From: JAFGLZ01 sp964622545
GTDB taxonomy: Bacteria; Planctomycetota; Phycisphaerae; UBA1845; JAFGLZ01
Assembly: GCA_964622545.1 (NCBI GenBank)
Contig: CAZUQM010000010.1
Span: forward strand, 1-64,000
Direction of reading: 5' to 3'
Length of the DNA: 64,000 bases
Shown: in pieces, positions 1 to 7,651 of the stretch
How positions within the stretch are numbered: position 1 is the first letter of the stretch
Layout: each line of letters starts with the position of its first letter
Notes under the pieces: model-generated
The model's database searches: none
Told to the model about the DNA's origin: nothing
The model's input: only the letters and a program-made list of their open reading frames with translations
Position numbers and translations under genes: made by a program

Positions 1-176
1 CCCCCGGCGCCTCAACCCTCGAAAACCGCTCCGCGCTCGCTTATCTTGGGGCTAGCAGGCCTTCGGACGTTGTGGCGAGAAGAAGCAAGGTCAAGATGAT
101 CGTTTTGTTCATAGGATTTCGCTCGACTGAGATTTGTAGGGGAACTCTTTGGATCACTCCGTCTCGCCATCCGTCG

Positions 177-1433
177 TCAGTCAAATCGCTGGAGGAGCTT
201 TGCCGTCCCTGCCCGACGTTCTTCGAGGGCAACGTCGCGAGGGGTCTTGGATTCATCATCCTTGGCATGAGGATCTGCCCCATGCTCTATGAGAAGCTCC
301 ACGAGCGGAGTGTGTCCCCACCATGCGGCATAGTGGAGCGGTGTACTCCCGTCACTCGTCCTGGCCATGACGTTCGCGCCTTTATTGAGCAAGAGTTCCA
401 CCAAGGACTTGTTGTGCCAGATGCTGGTGCCCACTGCGCCATGGAGGGGCGTGCTTCCGTTGGTGCTGGCGGCGTTCACATCTGTTCCATTCTCAAGAAG
501 GCAACGTGCTACCTCGATATGCCTGTCTTCGGCTGCTAGATGTAAGCTGGTACGGCCGTATTCGTCCTTCGCACCAATGTCGGCTCCACGCTTCAGGAGA
601 AGTTGCACGGTGCCTAACTCATCACTCTCCGCCGCCCAGTGCAGCGGGGTCTGACCCTGATCGTCCTTCAGGTTGATGTTCGCACCGGCGTTGATCAGGA
701 AATCGGTGATCTTCTCGTTGCCCTGCCCGGCTGCCAGATGGAGAAGGGTTCTGCCTTTCTTGCTCCGTGTGTTAACATCCACTCCTCGCTCCAGGAAGAA
801 CACCAGCATCGTCTGGTTGTTCACCGCTGCAAGCAGAGGTGTCCTGCCGTACTCGTCCTCAATGGAGGTATCTGCTCCCTTGGCAAGAAGGAGCTTCGCC
901 ATTCCCGTCTCGTTGCGACCGACGGCATAGTGCAGGGGAGTCGAGCCAAACTTGTTCTGAGCGTTCACATCGGCTCCCTTGGCCAGGAGAAGAGACAGGA
1001 TCTCTTCCTTGCGTTGATACATGCTCTTGTCTTCAATGGGGCGTCCCTTGTTGCCCATCTCGTTGCTGGTAGGCACGGAAACCGCCCAATGAAGCACGGT
1101 CTGTCCCTCCCACGCTACCGCATTGACGTCAGCCCCGTGCTTGATCAGCAACTCCACTACATCTGTGTGTCCCAACCTCACGGCTTCATGGATGGGTGCG
1201 TGACCCCATCGAGACTTGGCGTTCACGTCGGCGCCGCTGACGATGAGTTCTCGTACACGGGCTGTATCGCCCCTTCGAGCAGCTGAATGGAGACCTCGGC
1301 TCTCGTACCAACTCAGACCGAGGACCAGTCCAATCAAGACAAGCAGTCCAGTCGTGAAGATGGTTACGGCTAGCAGGATGCGACGGTACGTAGGTCTCAT
1401 CGCCTTGATCTCTGATACAAGCTTGTTGTCCAT
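177..1433 (-). CDS. Membrane-anchored ankyrin-repeat protein
   Basis: This 418-residue protein has a short basic N-terminus, one hydrophobic segment at about residues 19-44 (probably a signal anchor), and then an almost uninterrupted ankyrin array to the C-terminus. About eleven repeats can be read, with the usual G-x-TPLH, LLL and GADVNA signatures. One repeat (around residues 105-155) is expanded by a loop rich in charged residues. Ankyrin arrays bind proteins; nothing in the sequence names the partner, and there is no catalytic domain. The arrangement predicts a cytoplasmic stub with the array outside the membrane, or the reverse. The start ATG is the first in frame and is preceded only by a weak purine-rich stretch. 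The gene stands alone, upstream of (and reading away from) gatA's 3' end. Family assignment is secure; the role is unknown. Confidence 0.9.
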   Translation of the reverse strand: MDNKLVSEIKAMRPTYRRILLAVTIFTTGLLVLIGLVLGLSWYESRGLHSAARRGDTARVRELIVSGADVNAKSRWGHAPIHEAVRLGHTDVVELLIKHGADVNAVAWEGQTVLHWAVSVPTSNEMGNKGRPIEDKSMYQRKEEILSLLLAKGADVNAQNKFGSTPLHYAVGRNETGMAKLLLAKGADTSIEDEYGRTPLLAAVNNQTMLVFFLERGVDVNTRSKKGRTLLHLAAGQGNEKITDFLINAGANINLKDDQGQTPLHWAAESDELGTVQLLLKRGADIGAKDEYGRTSLHLAAEDRHIEVARCLLENGTDVNAASTNGSTPLHGAVGTSIWHNKSLVELLLNKGANVMARTSDGSTPLHYAAWWGHTPLVELLIEHGADPHAKDDESKTPRDVALEERRAGTAKLLQRFD

Positions 1434-1601
1434 CCGTCCGTCTCGGATGCCGGCTGCGACTGCAGAAGAACTGATTCAAATTCCTTAACCTGAGACAGCT
1501 TGCCGGTTGGAATAAGGGACAGTGTGGCTCTCCGGCACCGGCAGCAGCCGTTGTCTCAGCCAGGTGTTCGTATTTCGTATCCGGAACCCTGCTGCTGCCA
1601 T

Positions 1602-1682
1602 CCTGAACCCCGAACCCTGAACCCTAGCCCCTGGTCCCTATTCCCTAGTCCCTAGTCCCTAATCCCTATTCCCTGGTCCCTA
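1602..1682 (-). repeat. G-rich TAGGGA-type tract at the gatA stop codon
   Basis: On the minus strand the gatA stop codon TAG is itself the first part of a string of imperfect heptamers of the form TAGGGAY or CAGGGAY that runs for about 80 bp and holds eleven GGG runs spaced by about four bases. A transcript reading out of gatA would carry all these runs just after its stop codon, so an RNA quadruplex or a termination or stability role is conceivable. Shorter relatives lie at three other minus-strand stops (10171, 11986, 19887). The repeat is seen directly; any function is inference. Confidence 0.8.
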
Positions 1683-3134
1683 CTGTTCCGCCACCCGCAC
1701 ATGCCAATCCGTCGCTTGCTGATACGCGTGCGCCGTCTGCAGCAGCGTCGTCTCATCGAAGTGGCGGCCGAGAAGTTGCAGGCCGATGGGCAATCCAGCT
1801 CCGCTGAACCCACACGGCATGCTGATGCCCGGCACGCCGGCCAGGTTCGCGCTGATCGTGTAGATGTCCGTCAGGTACATCGTCAGCGGGTCGTCGGTCT
1901 TCTCGCCAATCGGAAACGCGGGCGACGGACACACCGGGCTGGCGATCACGTCGCATTGCTCGGACGCAGCCCGGAAATCGTTGATGATCCGTGTCCGCAC
2001 CTTCAGGGCCTTGAGGTAGTACGCGTCGTAGTACCCGCTGCTCAGCGTGTACGTCCCCAGCATGATCCGACGCTTGACCTCGGTGCCGAAGCCCTCGGCC
2101 CGGCTGCGGCTGTAGAGCTCGATGATGTCGCCCTCGTGCTGCGTGCGGTGGCCGTAGTGCACGCCGTCGTAGCGGCTCAGGTTGCTGGAGGCCTCGGCGA
2201 AGGCCACGATCGTGTAGGCGGCGAGCCAGTAGGGCGTGGTCGGCAGGGAGATGTCCACCACGGTCGCGCCGAGCGATTCGAGCTGCTTGATGCCGGCCTC
2301 GACGGCCTGTTGCACCTCGGCGTCGAGCCCCTCGCCGAAGAACTCCTTGGCTAAACCTATGCGCAGGCCGGCGGGCAGGCCGTTCAGCGAAGCGACGTAG
2401 TCGGGTACGTCCTCGGGCGCGCTCGTCGAGTCGCGTCGGTCGTGACCCGCGATCACACGCAGCATCAGCGCCGCGTCGCGGGCGTCGACGGTGATGGGGC
2501 CGATCTGGTCGAGGCTCGATCCGTAGGCGACCAGACCGTAGCGCGACACCCGGCCGTACGTGGGTTTGAGGCCCGTCACACCGCAAAAGCTCGCCGGAAG
2601 CCGGATCGATCCGCCCGTATCCGAGCCCAGCGCGATCGGCGTCATGCGGGTCGCTAAGGCGACGGCCGATCCGCCGCTGGAGCCTCCCGGCACGCGGTCG
2701 AGGTCCCAGGGGTTTCGCGTGAGCTGCATGCCGCTGTTCTCGCAGGAGGAGCCCATCGCGAACTCGTCGAGGTTGGTCTTGCCGACGATGACGGCTCCGG
2801 CGGCATGGAGGCGCTCGACCACGTGGGCGTCGTAGGGCGGAGCGAAGTCCGCAAGGATCTGCGACGCGCAGGTCGTCTTACCGCCTCGGGCGCAGATGTT
2901 GTCCTTGACGGCCACGGGCAGACCCGCGAGGGGGCCGACGTCCTCACCGGCGGCGAGGCGTTGGTCGATCGCCTCGGCCCGGGCGAGGGCGCCGTCGGGA
3001 TCCACACGGATGAACGCGCGGACCTTGGGATCGAGCTGCTCGATGCGATCGAGGCATGCCTGTGTGGCCTCCTTGCTGGAGAGCTCTTTGGCGGCGATGG
3101 CGTCTCGGAGTTGTGTCGCGGTCTGCTGCTGCAT
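1680..3134 (-). CDS. gatA: Aspartyl/glutamyl-tRNA amidotransferase subunit A
   Basis: GatA is the amidase subunit of the GatCAB complex, which converts Glu-tRNA(Gln) or Asp-tRNA(Asn) to the amide form in the cytoplasm by releasing ammonia from glutamine. The 484-residue length is normal for the family. The amidase-signature core is intact: the catalytic lysine lies in VAVKDNI, and the cis-serine and nucleophile serine in GSDTGGSIR, followed by the conserved GLKPTYGRVSRYG block. The start was set at the ATG at 3134, with AAGGAA six bases upstream; the open frame continues upstream only through repeat DNA. gatC lies 383 bp upstream on the same strand, an unusually long repeat-filled gap for this gene pair, and gatB is not in the window. 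Confidence 0.97.
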   Translation of the reverse strand: MQQQTATQLRDAIAAKELSSKEATQACLDRIEQLDPKVRAFIRVDPDGALARAEAIDQRLAAGEDVGPLAGLPVAVKDNICARGGKTTCASQILADFAPPYDAHVVERLHAAGAVIVGKTNLDEFAMGSSCENSGMQLTRNPWDLDRVPGGSSGGSAVALATRMTPIALGSDTGGSIRLPASFCGVTGLKPTYGRVSRYGLVAYGSSLDQIGPITVDARDAALMLRVIAGHDRRDSTSAPEDVPDYVASLNGLPAGLRIGLAKEFFGEGLDAEVQQAVEAGIKQLESLGATVVDISLPTTPYWLAAYTIVAFAEASSNLSRYDGVHYGHRTQHEGDIIELYSRSRAEGFGTEVKRRIMLGTYTLSSGYYDAYYLKALKVRTRIINDFRAASEQCDVIASPVCPSPAFPIGEKTDDPLTMYLTDIYTISANLAGVPGISMPCGFSGAGLPIGLQLLGRHFDETTLLQTAHAYQQATDWHVRVAEQ

Positions 3135-3159
3135 CGGTGTTCCTTCGTTCCGTGCGTCC

Positions 3160-3278
3160 GGCCCAGCCGCCCCGGCTGGGTGTGCCCATGTGGCCCAGCC
3201 GCCTCGGCTGAGTGTGCCCGTGTGGCCCAGCCGCCTCGGCTGGGTGTGCCCATGTGGCCCAGGCGCCTCGGCTGAGTG
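3160..3278. repeat. 32-bp tandem repeat, about 3.7 copies
   Basis: Units start at 3160, 3192, 3224 and 3256. The first three are 32 bp and differ at only a few positions; the fourth degenerates after about 20 bp. Each unit contains a small inverted repeat, CCAGCC then GGCTGG, so each could fold as a short hairpin. The tract lies between gatC and the gatA start. Confidence 0.85.
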
Positions 3279-3284
3279 GTTGAA

Positions 3285-3334
3285 CGGAACACAGTCGAGG
3301 GCGACTGTGCGGAACACAGTCGAGGGCGACTGTG
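3285..3334. repeat. Two tandem 25-bp hairpin units with AGGG loop
   Basis: Two identical 25-bp units follow each other without a gap (3285-3309 and 3310-3334). Each holds a perfect 8-bp stem, CACAGTCG paired with CGACTGTG, closed by the loop AGGG. A third copy with compensating stem changes is at 35184-35203. Confidence 0.85.
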
Positions 3335-3517
3335 CCGCACTGCTTGGGCCTCACGGCTGTCCTGCCGGGGTCTTGTTTCAAGGGGCGGCCCATGGCTTCA
3401 GCCGTGGGGGGCATCGTCTGCACGATGGGTCGCGAATGGCCATTCGGATTCGTGTCCCCCACAGAAGGGGTGGGCCACCCAACTCCTCTGATCTCTCCGG
3501 GCATTCCTGTGGCTTGC

Positions 3518-3823
3518 CTACGCGCTGTCCTGGTCGATGACTTTCGGTGTCTTGTAGAAGCTCTCGGCTCGCTCCGGCGCGTTGGCCAGGGCGTCGTCGA
3601 CGGCCAGCGGCTCGCCCGGTTCGTCCTCGCGCAGCACGTTGCGCAGCGGCAGCGGATGGGCGGTCGGCTCGACGCCCTCGGTGTCTAGCTCGTTGAGCTT
3701 CTCGACGTAGCCCAGGATGTCGGAAAGTTGGTCGCTGAAGGCGGCCACCTCGTCGTCGCTAAGCTCGAGCCGGCTGAGCATGGCGATGTGGCGGACCTGC
3801 GCCTCGTCGATCTTGCCCGGCAT
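3518..3823 (-). CDS. gatC: Aspartyl/glutamyl-tRNA amidotransferase subunit C
   Basis: GatC is the small subunit that stabilises GatA on GatB in the tRNA-dependent amidotransferase. The 101-residue protein matches the family in length and layout: an N-terminal helix with VRHIAMLSRLELSDDEV, the LSDILGYVEKLNELDTEGVEPTAHP region (here cited in part), and the C-terminal AESFYKTPKV tail. The ATG at 3823 follows AGGTGA at five bases. It lies upstream of gatA on the same strand, so the pair is probably one transcription unit despite the repeat-filled 383-bp gap. The absence of gatB nearby is common in some phyla, where gatB is encoded elsewhere. Confidence 0.95.
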   Translation of the reverse strand: MPGKIDEAQVRHIAMLSRLELSDDEVAAFSDQLSDILGYVEKLNELDTEGVEPTAHPLPLRNVLREDEPGEPLAVDDALANAPERAESFYKTPKVIDQDSA

Positions 3824-4023
3824 GGTATCACCTATGGTTCACGGCATCGTGTCAACAAGCAAACAATGCAGGGCATTGTAGCGTGCGTGGTGGCCTTTGC
3901 CAGCCCGGTCGAACGGCCGTAGAATCGCGGTTCGGTCCGTGGGGCGGGGCGGGTACGAACGACTCGACGTCGCCGGCCGCGGATGGGTTATGACGTGTGG
4001 TTCGTGTATGAGGACAGCAAGCG

Positions 4024-4674
4024 ATGACAACGCCGCATGAAGTGGTGGCCGAGATGGAGCGTACGGGTGTGGTGGCCGTGGTCCGCGCCCAGTCGAGCGA
4101 GCAACTGATCGAGGTGGTCGGAGCCCTGCACAAGGGCGGGCTGACGTGCGTGGAGATCACGATGACCACGCCGAACGCGCTGGACGTGATCAAGGCGGCC
4201 AGCCGGGAGTTTGCCGGCAAGGTGCTGATCGGTGTGGGCACGGTTCTGGACAGCGAGACGGCGCGGGCGGCCATCCTGGCCGGGGCCGAGTACGTGGTCT
4301 CGCCGATCCTCGACTTCGAGACGATCGGGCTGTGCAAGCGGTACAGCAAGGCGGTCGTGCCGGGGTGCTTCACGCCGACGGAGATCCTTCGCGCGTGGCA
4401 GGCCGGGGCGGACCTGATCAAGGTCTTCCCGGCGACCAAGCTCGGGCCGGAGTTCTTCAAGGATGTTCGCGGTCCGTTGCCCCAGGTGCGGATGACACCG
4501 ACCGGCGGGGTCGACCTGAACACGACCGGACCGTTCATCAAGGCCGGCGCGGTCTGCGTCGGCGTGGGCAGCGCGATGGTGACCAAGAAGGCTGTCGCCG
4601 ACGGCGACTTCGATACGCTGACCAAGAACGCCGAGGCGTTCCTGAAGGCCGTGGCCGACGCGCGGGCGAGCTGA
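4024..4674 (+). CDS. eda: KDPG/KHG aldolase
   Basis: Bifunctional 2-keto-3-deoxy-6-phosphogluconate / 4-hydroxy-2-oxoglutarate aldolase, the class I aldolase of the Entner-Doudoroff pathway that splits KDPG to pyruvate and glyceraldehyde 3-phosphate. The 216 residues cover the whole single-domain TIM barrel. The Schiff-base lysine lies in the conserved ADLIKVFPATKLGP segment, and the VGVGTVLD, FVVSP-like (YVVSPILD), PTGGVDLNT and phosphate-binding GVGSAM loops are present. The enzyme could act on a related 2-keto-3-deoxy sugar acid from pectin or uronate breakdown, which would fit the carbohydrate genes downstream. The start at 4024 is the first ATG after a GC-rich leader with only a weak ribosome-binding site. 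Confidence 0.95.
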   Translation: MTTPHEVVAEMERTGVVAVVRAQSSEQLIEVVGALHKGGLTCVEITMTTPNALDVIKAASREFAGKVLIGVGTVLDSETARAAILAGAEYVVSPILDFETIGLCKRYSKAVVPGCFTPTEILRAWQAGADLIKVFPATKLGPEFFKDVRGPLPQVRMTPTGGVDLNTTGPFIKAGAVCVGVGSAMVTKKAVADGDFDTLTKNAEAFLKAVADARAS

Positions 4675-4779
4675 TCGCGACAGCACCGAGGGACGTGGAC
4701 GGGTCGTACGACCAGGTCGCCTTGAACGGCGCTGCCCCGCGTCGTGTCCTGGGCCGCGCGTGGAGTTGAGACAAGGGTG

Positions 4780-5679
4780 ATGTCCGAAGCCAGCGACCAC
4801 GATGTTGACGCGGCGACCCCCGACCGGGGCGCGACGACCGTCGCCGGCGGGCTGATGCTGGCACTGCGCTTCCTGCTGCCGCTGAAGGAGTCGGGATCCA
4901 ACGACCCATCGGCGTGGCGGCGTGCGAGGTATTGGTTCTTGCCGATCGGGCTGGCGATCGGCCTGGCCTGGGCGGGCGCCTTTCGAGGCGTCTGGCGAGT
5001 CTACGGCGAGGAGGTGACGAGCCTTCGTCTGGTGCCTGCCGCGGCCGTGCTGATGGTCGATATCCTGCTGTTGCTGGGGTACAGCCTCTTCGCGGGCCTG
5101 GCCGCGACGGTCAACGAGCTGGCGGAGCCGCGGACGAGGCTCGAGAGCCATGAGCAGGCCCCGCCGGCGCTGCGGACGCCCGCGGTGCTGGTGCTGCTGG
5201 TCGCCTTGGTGCTCGAGCTGGTGTTCGTCAGCGCGCTGCGGACCGGGTCGTACTGGTGGCCCTCGGACTGGCGGCGGTTCCTGAACTTCGCGTACCCGAA
5301 CCTGATCTATCGACCGCTGATCTTGGCGCCGATCTGGGGGCGGTGGGCGGTGCTGCTGGCGTCGAGCGTCGGTCGGGTGGCGCCGCGGGCGAGCGCCGAG
5401 GCCGGAGGGCTGTCCAAGGCGGTCGGGCCCCGGTTCGTGTTGGTATCGTTCCTCTTCCCACTGGGATTGACGGCCGTCTACTGCAGTCGTGAGCGTAATC
5501 TCGTGATCGGGGTGATCATCTCGCTGGTGGTGCTGGCGACCACGTTCGGCCTGAGCGTGTTCATAGCCCGGCGGGGCGGGGGTCAGACGCGACGGAGCAT
5601 GCTGGCGGCCGGCAAGGTGGCCGAATTGGTCTTCCTGGGGGCGTTCGTCGCGCTGTCGGGGACGATTCGCGGATGGTGA
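4780..5679 (+). CDS. CobS-like polytopic membrane protein, catalytic motif lost
   Basis: The 299-residue protein is almost entirely hydrophobic, with about seven membrane spans. Its layout recalls cobalamin synthase (CobS, adenosylcobinamide-GDP ribazoletransferase): an N-terminal LALRFLLPL segment, a YWFLPIGLAIGLAW segment like the CobS FPLVG block, and a C-terminal RRGGGQTRRSMLAAGKVAEL stretch resembling the CobS RLGG-TGD-LGA-xE block. The aspartate-rich H-x-DGLAD-x-xD motif that CobS needs is not visible; the matching place reads GLAATVNELAE. It is therefore either a diverged relative with another job or a chance resemblance. The start ATG at 4780 follows AAGGGTG closely; a GTG three bases upstream is an alternative. 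No other cobalamin gene is nearby. Confidence 0.55.
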   Translation: MSEASDHDVDAATPDRGATTVAGGLMLALRFLLPLKESGSNDPSAWRRARYWFLPIGLAIGLAWAGAFRGVWRVYGEEVTSLRLVPAAAVLMVDILLLLGYSLFAGLAATVNELAEPRTRLESHEQAPPALRTPAVLVLLVALVLELVFVSALRTGSYWWPSDWRRFLNFAYPNLIYRPLILAPIWGRWAVLLASSVGRVAPRASAEAGGLSKAVGPRFVLVSFLFPLGLTAVYCSRERNLVIGVIISLVVLATTFGLSVFIARRGGGQTRRSMLAAGKVAELVFLGAFVALSGTIRGW

Positions 5680-5780
5680 CGGCGATCGGGCGGCGATGGC
5701 GAGCCCGAGGTCGAGCCGGCGTTGTGGGAGGGCGAGGCCTCCGCCAAGCCGGGCGGTCCTTTGCACGTGGAGGTTCACAA

Positions 5781-7619
5781 ATGGCCACTTGCCACAATGC
5801 GCCGAAACGCAGCCAATCGGTCCTCGGCCAAGGGGGACGCGGCACGTCGGCGATCATCGCCGCCTTCATGGTTTCGGCGGCAGGTCTGCAGGGCGCCCGC
5901 GCGGCGTCGGACGAACCGAATCTGGTGCTGCACCTGCAGGCCTGGTCGAAGACACCGCTGCGCGACCTGGCCGGCCCGCCTGCGACGGAGGCGCTGCTGG
6001 GGGCGCAACTGCATCCCGATGCAAGCGATCCCAGGCCGGCGCGGCTGCTCGGGCGCGCCGCGTGGGGCTTTCAGGGCGGTCGTAATAGCCAGCTCTTCCT
6101 CGGGCTTGGCGCCGAGCACGAGCTGGACATCGCCGGGGCGGTGACTGTGGCGGTCGTGCTCCAGGTCGACGAGCCGCCTTCGGGCAAGACGGCGGTCGTG
6201 TCGAAGTGGCAGCTGATCAACCTCGGGCGGTCGTTCGAGCTGGGCATCGGGCGGGACCTGTACCCGCACTTCCACATCAGCTCGTCGGGGATGTGGGACG
6301 CCGAGGCGGCGGAGATCGTCGGTGATCGTCCTATCAAGGCCGGGGAGCCGTATCTGCTGGCCGGGGTGTTCGAACCGGGTCGCCGGCTCGACGTCTACGT
6401 CAACGGCGTCCGCTCGAACGAAGAACCGCCGGCGCGACCGATCCCCAAGAAGATGTACGTCAGCCCGACGCCGGTGCTGGTGGGGGTGCGGCCTGGGAGC
6501 CGTCCGGGCAGCGGCCTGACCGGGCGGGTCAGCGAGGTGCTGATCTATAACCGTGCGCTGGCGCAGGGTGAGATCGAGCGGTTGGCGCGTCGGGCGGGGA
6601 TCACGAGCGAGGTCCCGCCGGTGCCGCCGGCTCCGGAGCCGCCGTATCGCCTGGAGGCGATCCGCGATGCGACGCGGGCGTGGTACCGCAAGCTGCAGGC
6701 ACCCGAGGCGCCGTACGGGGCCTATCGGCTCAAGCCGACGTCGAAGCCCGACCTCTACGCCTCGGCCGACATCGCGTGGATTCGCTGGATGATGGACGAT
6801 CTCAATGCCCTCACGCCCGAGCAGCGACGCGCGTGGATCGACGTCATTCAGGACCAGCAGCGGCCCGACGGCAGTTACGTGCACATCACGGGGCATTGCC
6901 CGACGCATGCGTTCTGTCATGCGACGGGAGCGCTGAACATGCTGGGCGGCAAGCAGCGGTATCGACCGAAGTTGCTCGATCCGTATCTCGACGTGGCCGA
7001 CATGCCGCGTTGGCTGGACTCGATCGACTGGACGAAGCCGTGGGGCGCGTCACACGACATCTGGGGCGCGGGTGTGCCGCTTGCGTGTACACCGTCGACG
7101 CCGCAGGCGTGGCGGGAGGCGCTGTTCGCCTGGCTGGACAAGGAGGTCGACCCGAAGACCGGCATGTGGCGTCGGGGCGTGCCGGTCGAGAGCGGCTTGG
7201 AGCTGCTGGGCGGGGCGTTCCACATCTGGCCCATCTACGCGGCGATGGGGCGCGAGCTGCCGCACGCGGACGAGGTGATCGATTTCGTGCTGGCGCTCCA
7301 GCGTGCGGACGGCTCGTTCGACGGCGGGTTCGGCTACGGCAACATGGACGGCGCATGGGTGCTGGCGTATCTGATGGAGCGGCGGTCGCATCGGCGGGAT
7401 GAGGTCCGTGAGGCGCTTCGGCGCTGCATGGCCGGGCTGATGAAGGCCTACGTCCGACGCCACCAGCATTGGCTGAGCGACGCGCACGGGACGGAGTCGC
7501 GGATCGCCACGATCGCGATCATCTCGGAGGTGCTGCCGGAGCTGTTCGAGGGTCGGGCCTGGCGCAACCCCTGGCACCGCCGGGAGCTGTTTGTGATCAA
7601 AGTGGCGAAGAAGGAGTAG
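5781..7619 (+). CDS. Secreted LamG plus alpha/alpha-toroid repeat protein
   Basis: A 612-residue exported protein. After a signal peptide (hydrophobic core about residues 24-37, ending near ARA) comes a LamG / concanavalin-type lectin domain (about 45-275) with the typical WQLINLGRSFELGI, LAGVFEPGRRLDVYVNG and VSEVLIYNRAL elements. The C-terminal half (about 290-600) consists of alpha-helical repeats with aromatic and QRADGSFDGGFGYGN signatures, like the alpha/alpha toroids of terpene cyclases, prenyltransferases and some polysaccharide lyases. Catalytic identity cannot be read; the DXDD motif of squalene cyclases is absent. The start at 5781 has GGAGG eight bases upstream. The short leader before it contains a GAGGCCTC palindrome typical of dispersed planctomycete repeats. 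A glycan-binding role at the cell surface is plausible. Confidence 0.8.
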   Translation: MATCHNAPKRSQSVLGQGGRGTSAIIAAFMVSAAGLQGARAASDEPNLVLHLQAWSKTPLRDLAGPPATEALLGAQLHPDASDPRPARLLGRAAWGFQGGRNSQLFLGLGAEHELDIAGAVTVAVVLQVDEPPSGKTAVVSKWQLINLGRSFELGIGRDLYPHFHISSSGMWDAEAAEIVGDRPIKAGEPYLLAGVFEPGRRLDVYVNGVRSNEEPPARPIPKKMYVSPTPVLVGVRPGSRPGSGLTGRVSEVLIYNRALAQGEIERLARRAGITSEVPPVPPAPEPPYRLEAIRDATRAWYRKLQAPEAPYGAYRLKPTSKPDLYASADIAWIRWMMDDLNALTPEQRRAWIDVIQDQQRPDGSYVHITGHCPTHAFCHATGALNMLGGKQRYRPKLLDPYLDVADMPRWLDSIDWTKPWGASHDIWGAGVPLACTPSTPQAWREALFAWLDKEVDPKTGMWRRGVPVESGLELLGGAFHIWPIYAAMGRELPHADEVIDFVLALQRADGSFDGGFGYGNMDGAWVLAYLMERRSHRRDEVREALRRCMAGLMKAYVRRHQHWLSDAHGTESRIATIAIISEVLPELFEGRAWRNPWHRRELFVIKVAKKE

Positions 7620-7651
7620 CAGCCCTCCCCGACGGCGATCCTCACCCCTCG

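Larger units (their letters stand above)
3135..3517. other. Repeat-filled gatC-gatA spacer without a gene
   Basis: I see no credible gene in these 383 bp. They contain a 32-bp tandem repeat, two copies of an AGGG-loop hairpin, and a longer hairpin at 3389-3408 with arms CCCATGGCT and AGCCGTGGG. Open frames that cross it encode only repetitive Gly-His-Thr-Arg-rich peptides, which is what repeat DNA gives when translated. If gatC and gatA are cotranscribed, the mRNA between them would be highly structured. Confidence 0.75.

Noticed and set aside
41..112. A 23-codon minus-strand frame beginning MNKTIILTLLLLATT
   Set aside because: It looks like a signal peptide but stops at once, has no ribosome-binding site of note, and lies at the window edge downstream of the ankyrin gene. 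It may be a relic, but nothing supports it.
5718..5758. GAGGCCTC-centred sequence upstream of the toroid gene
   Set aside because: It resembles a dispersed repeat common in planctomycetes, but with a single copy in this window I cannot define its limits.
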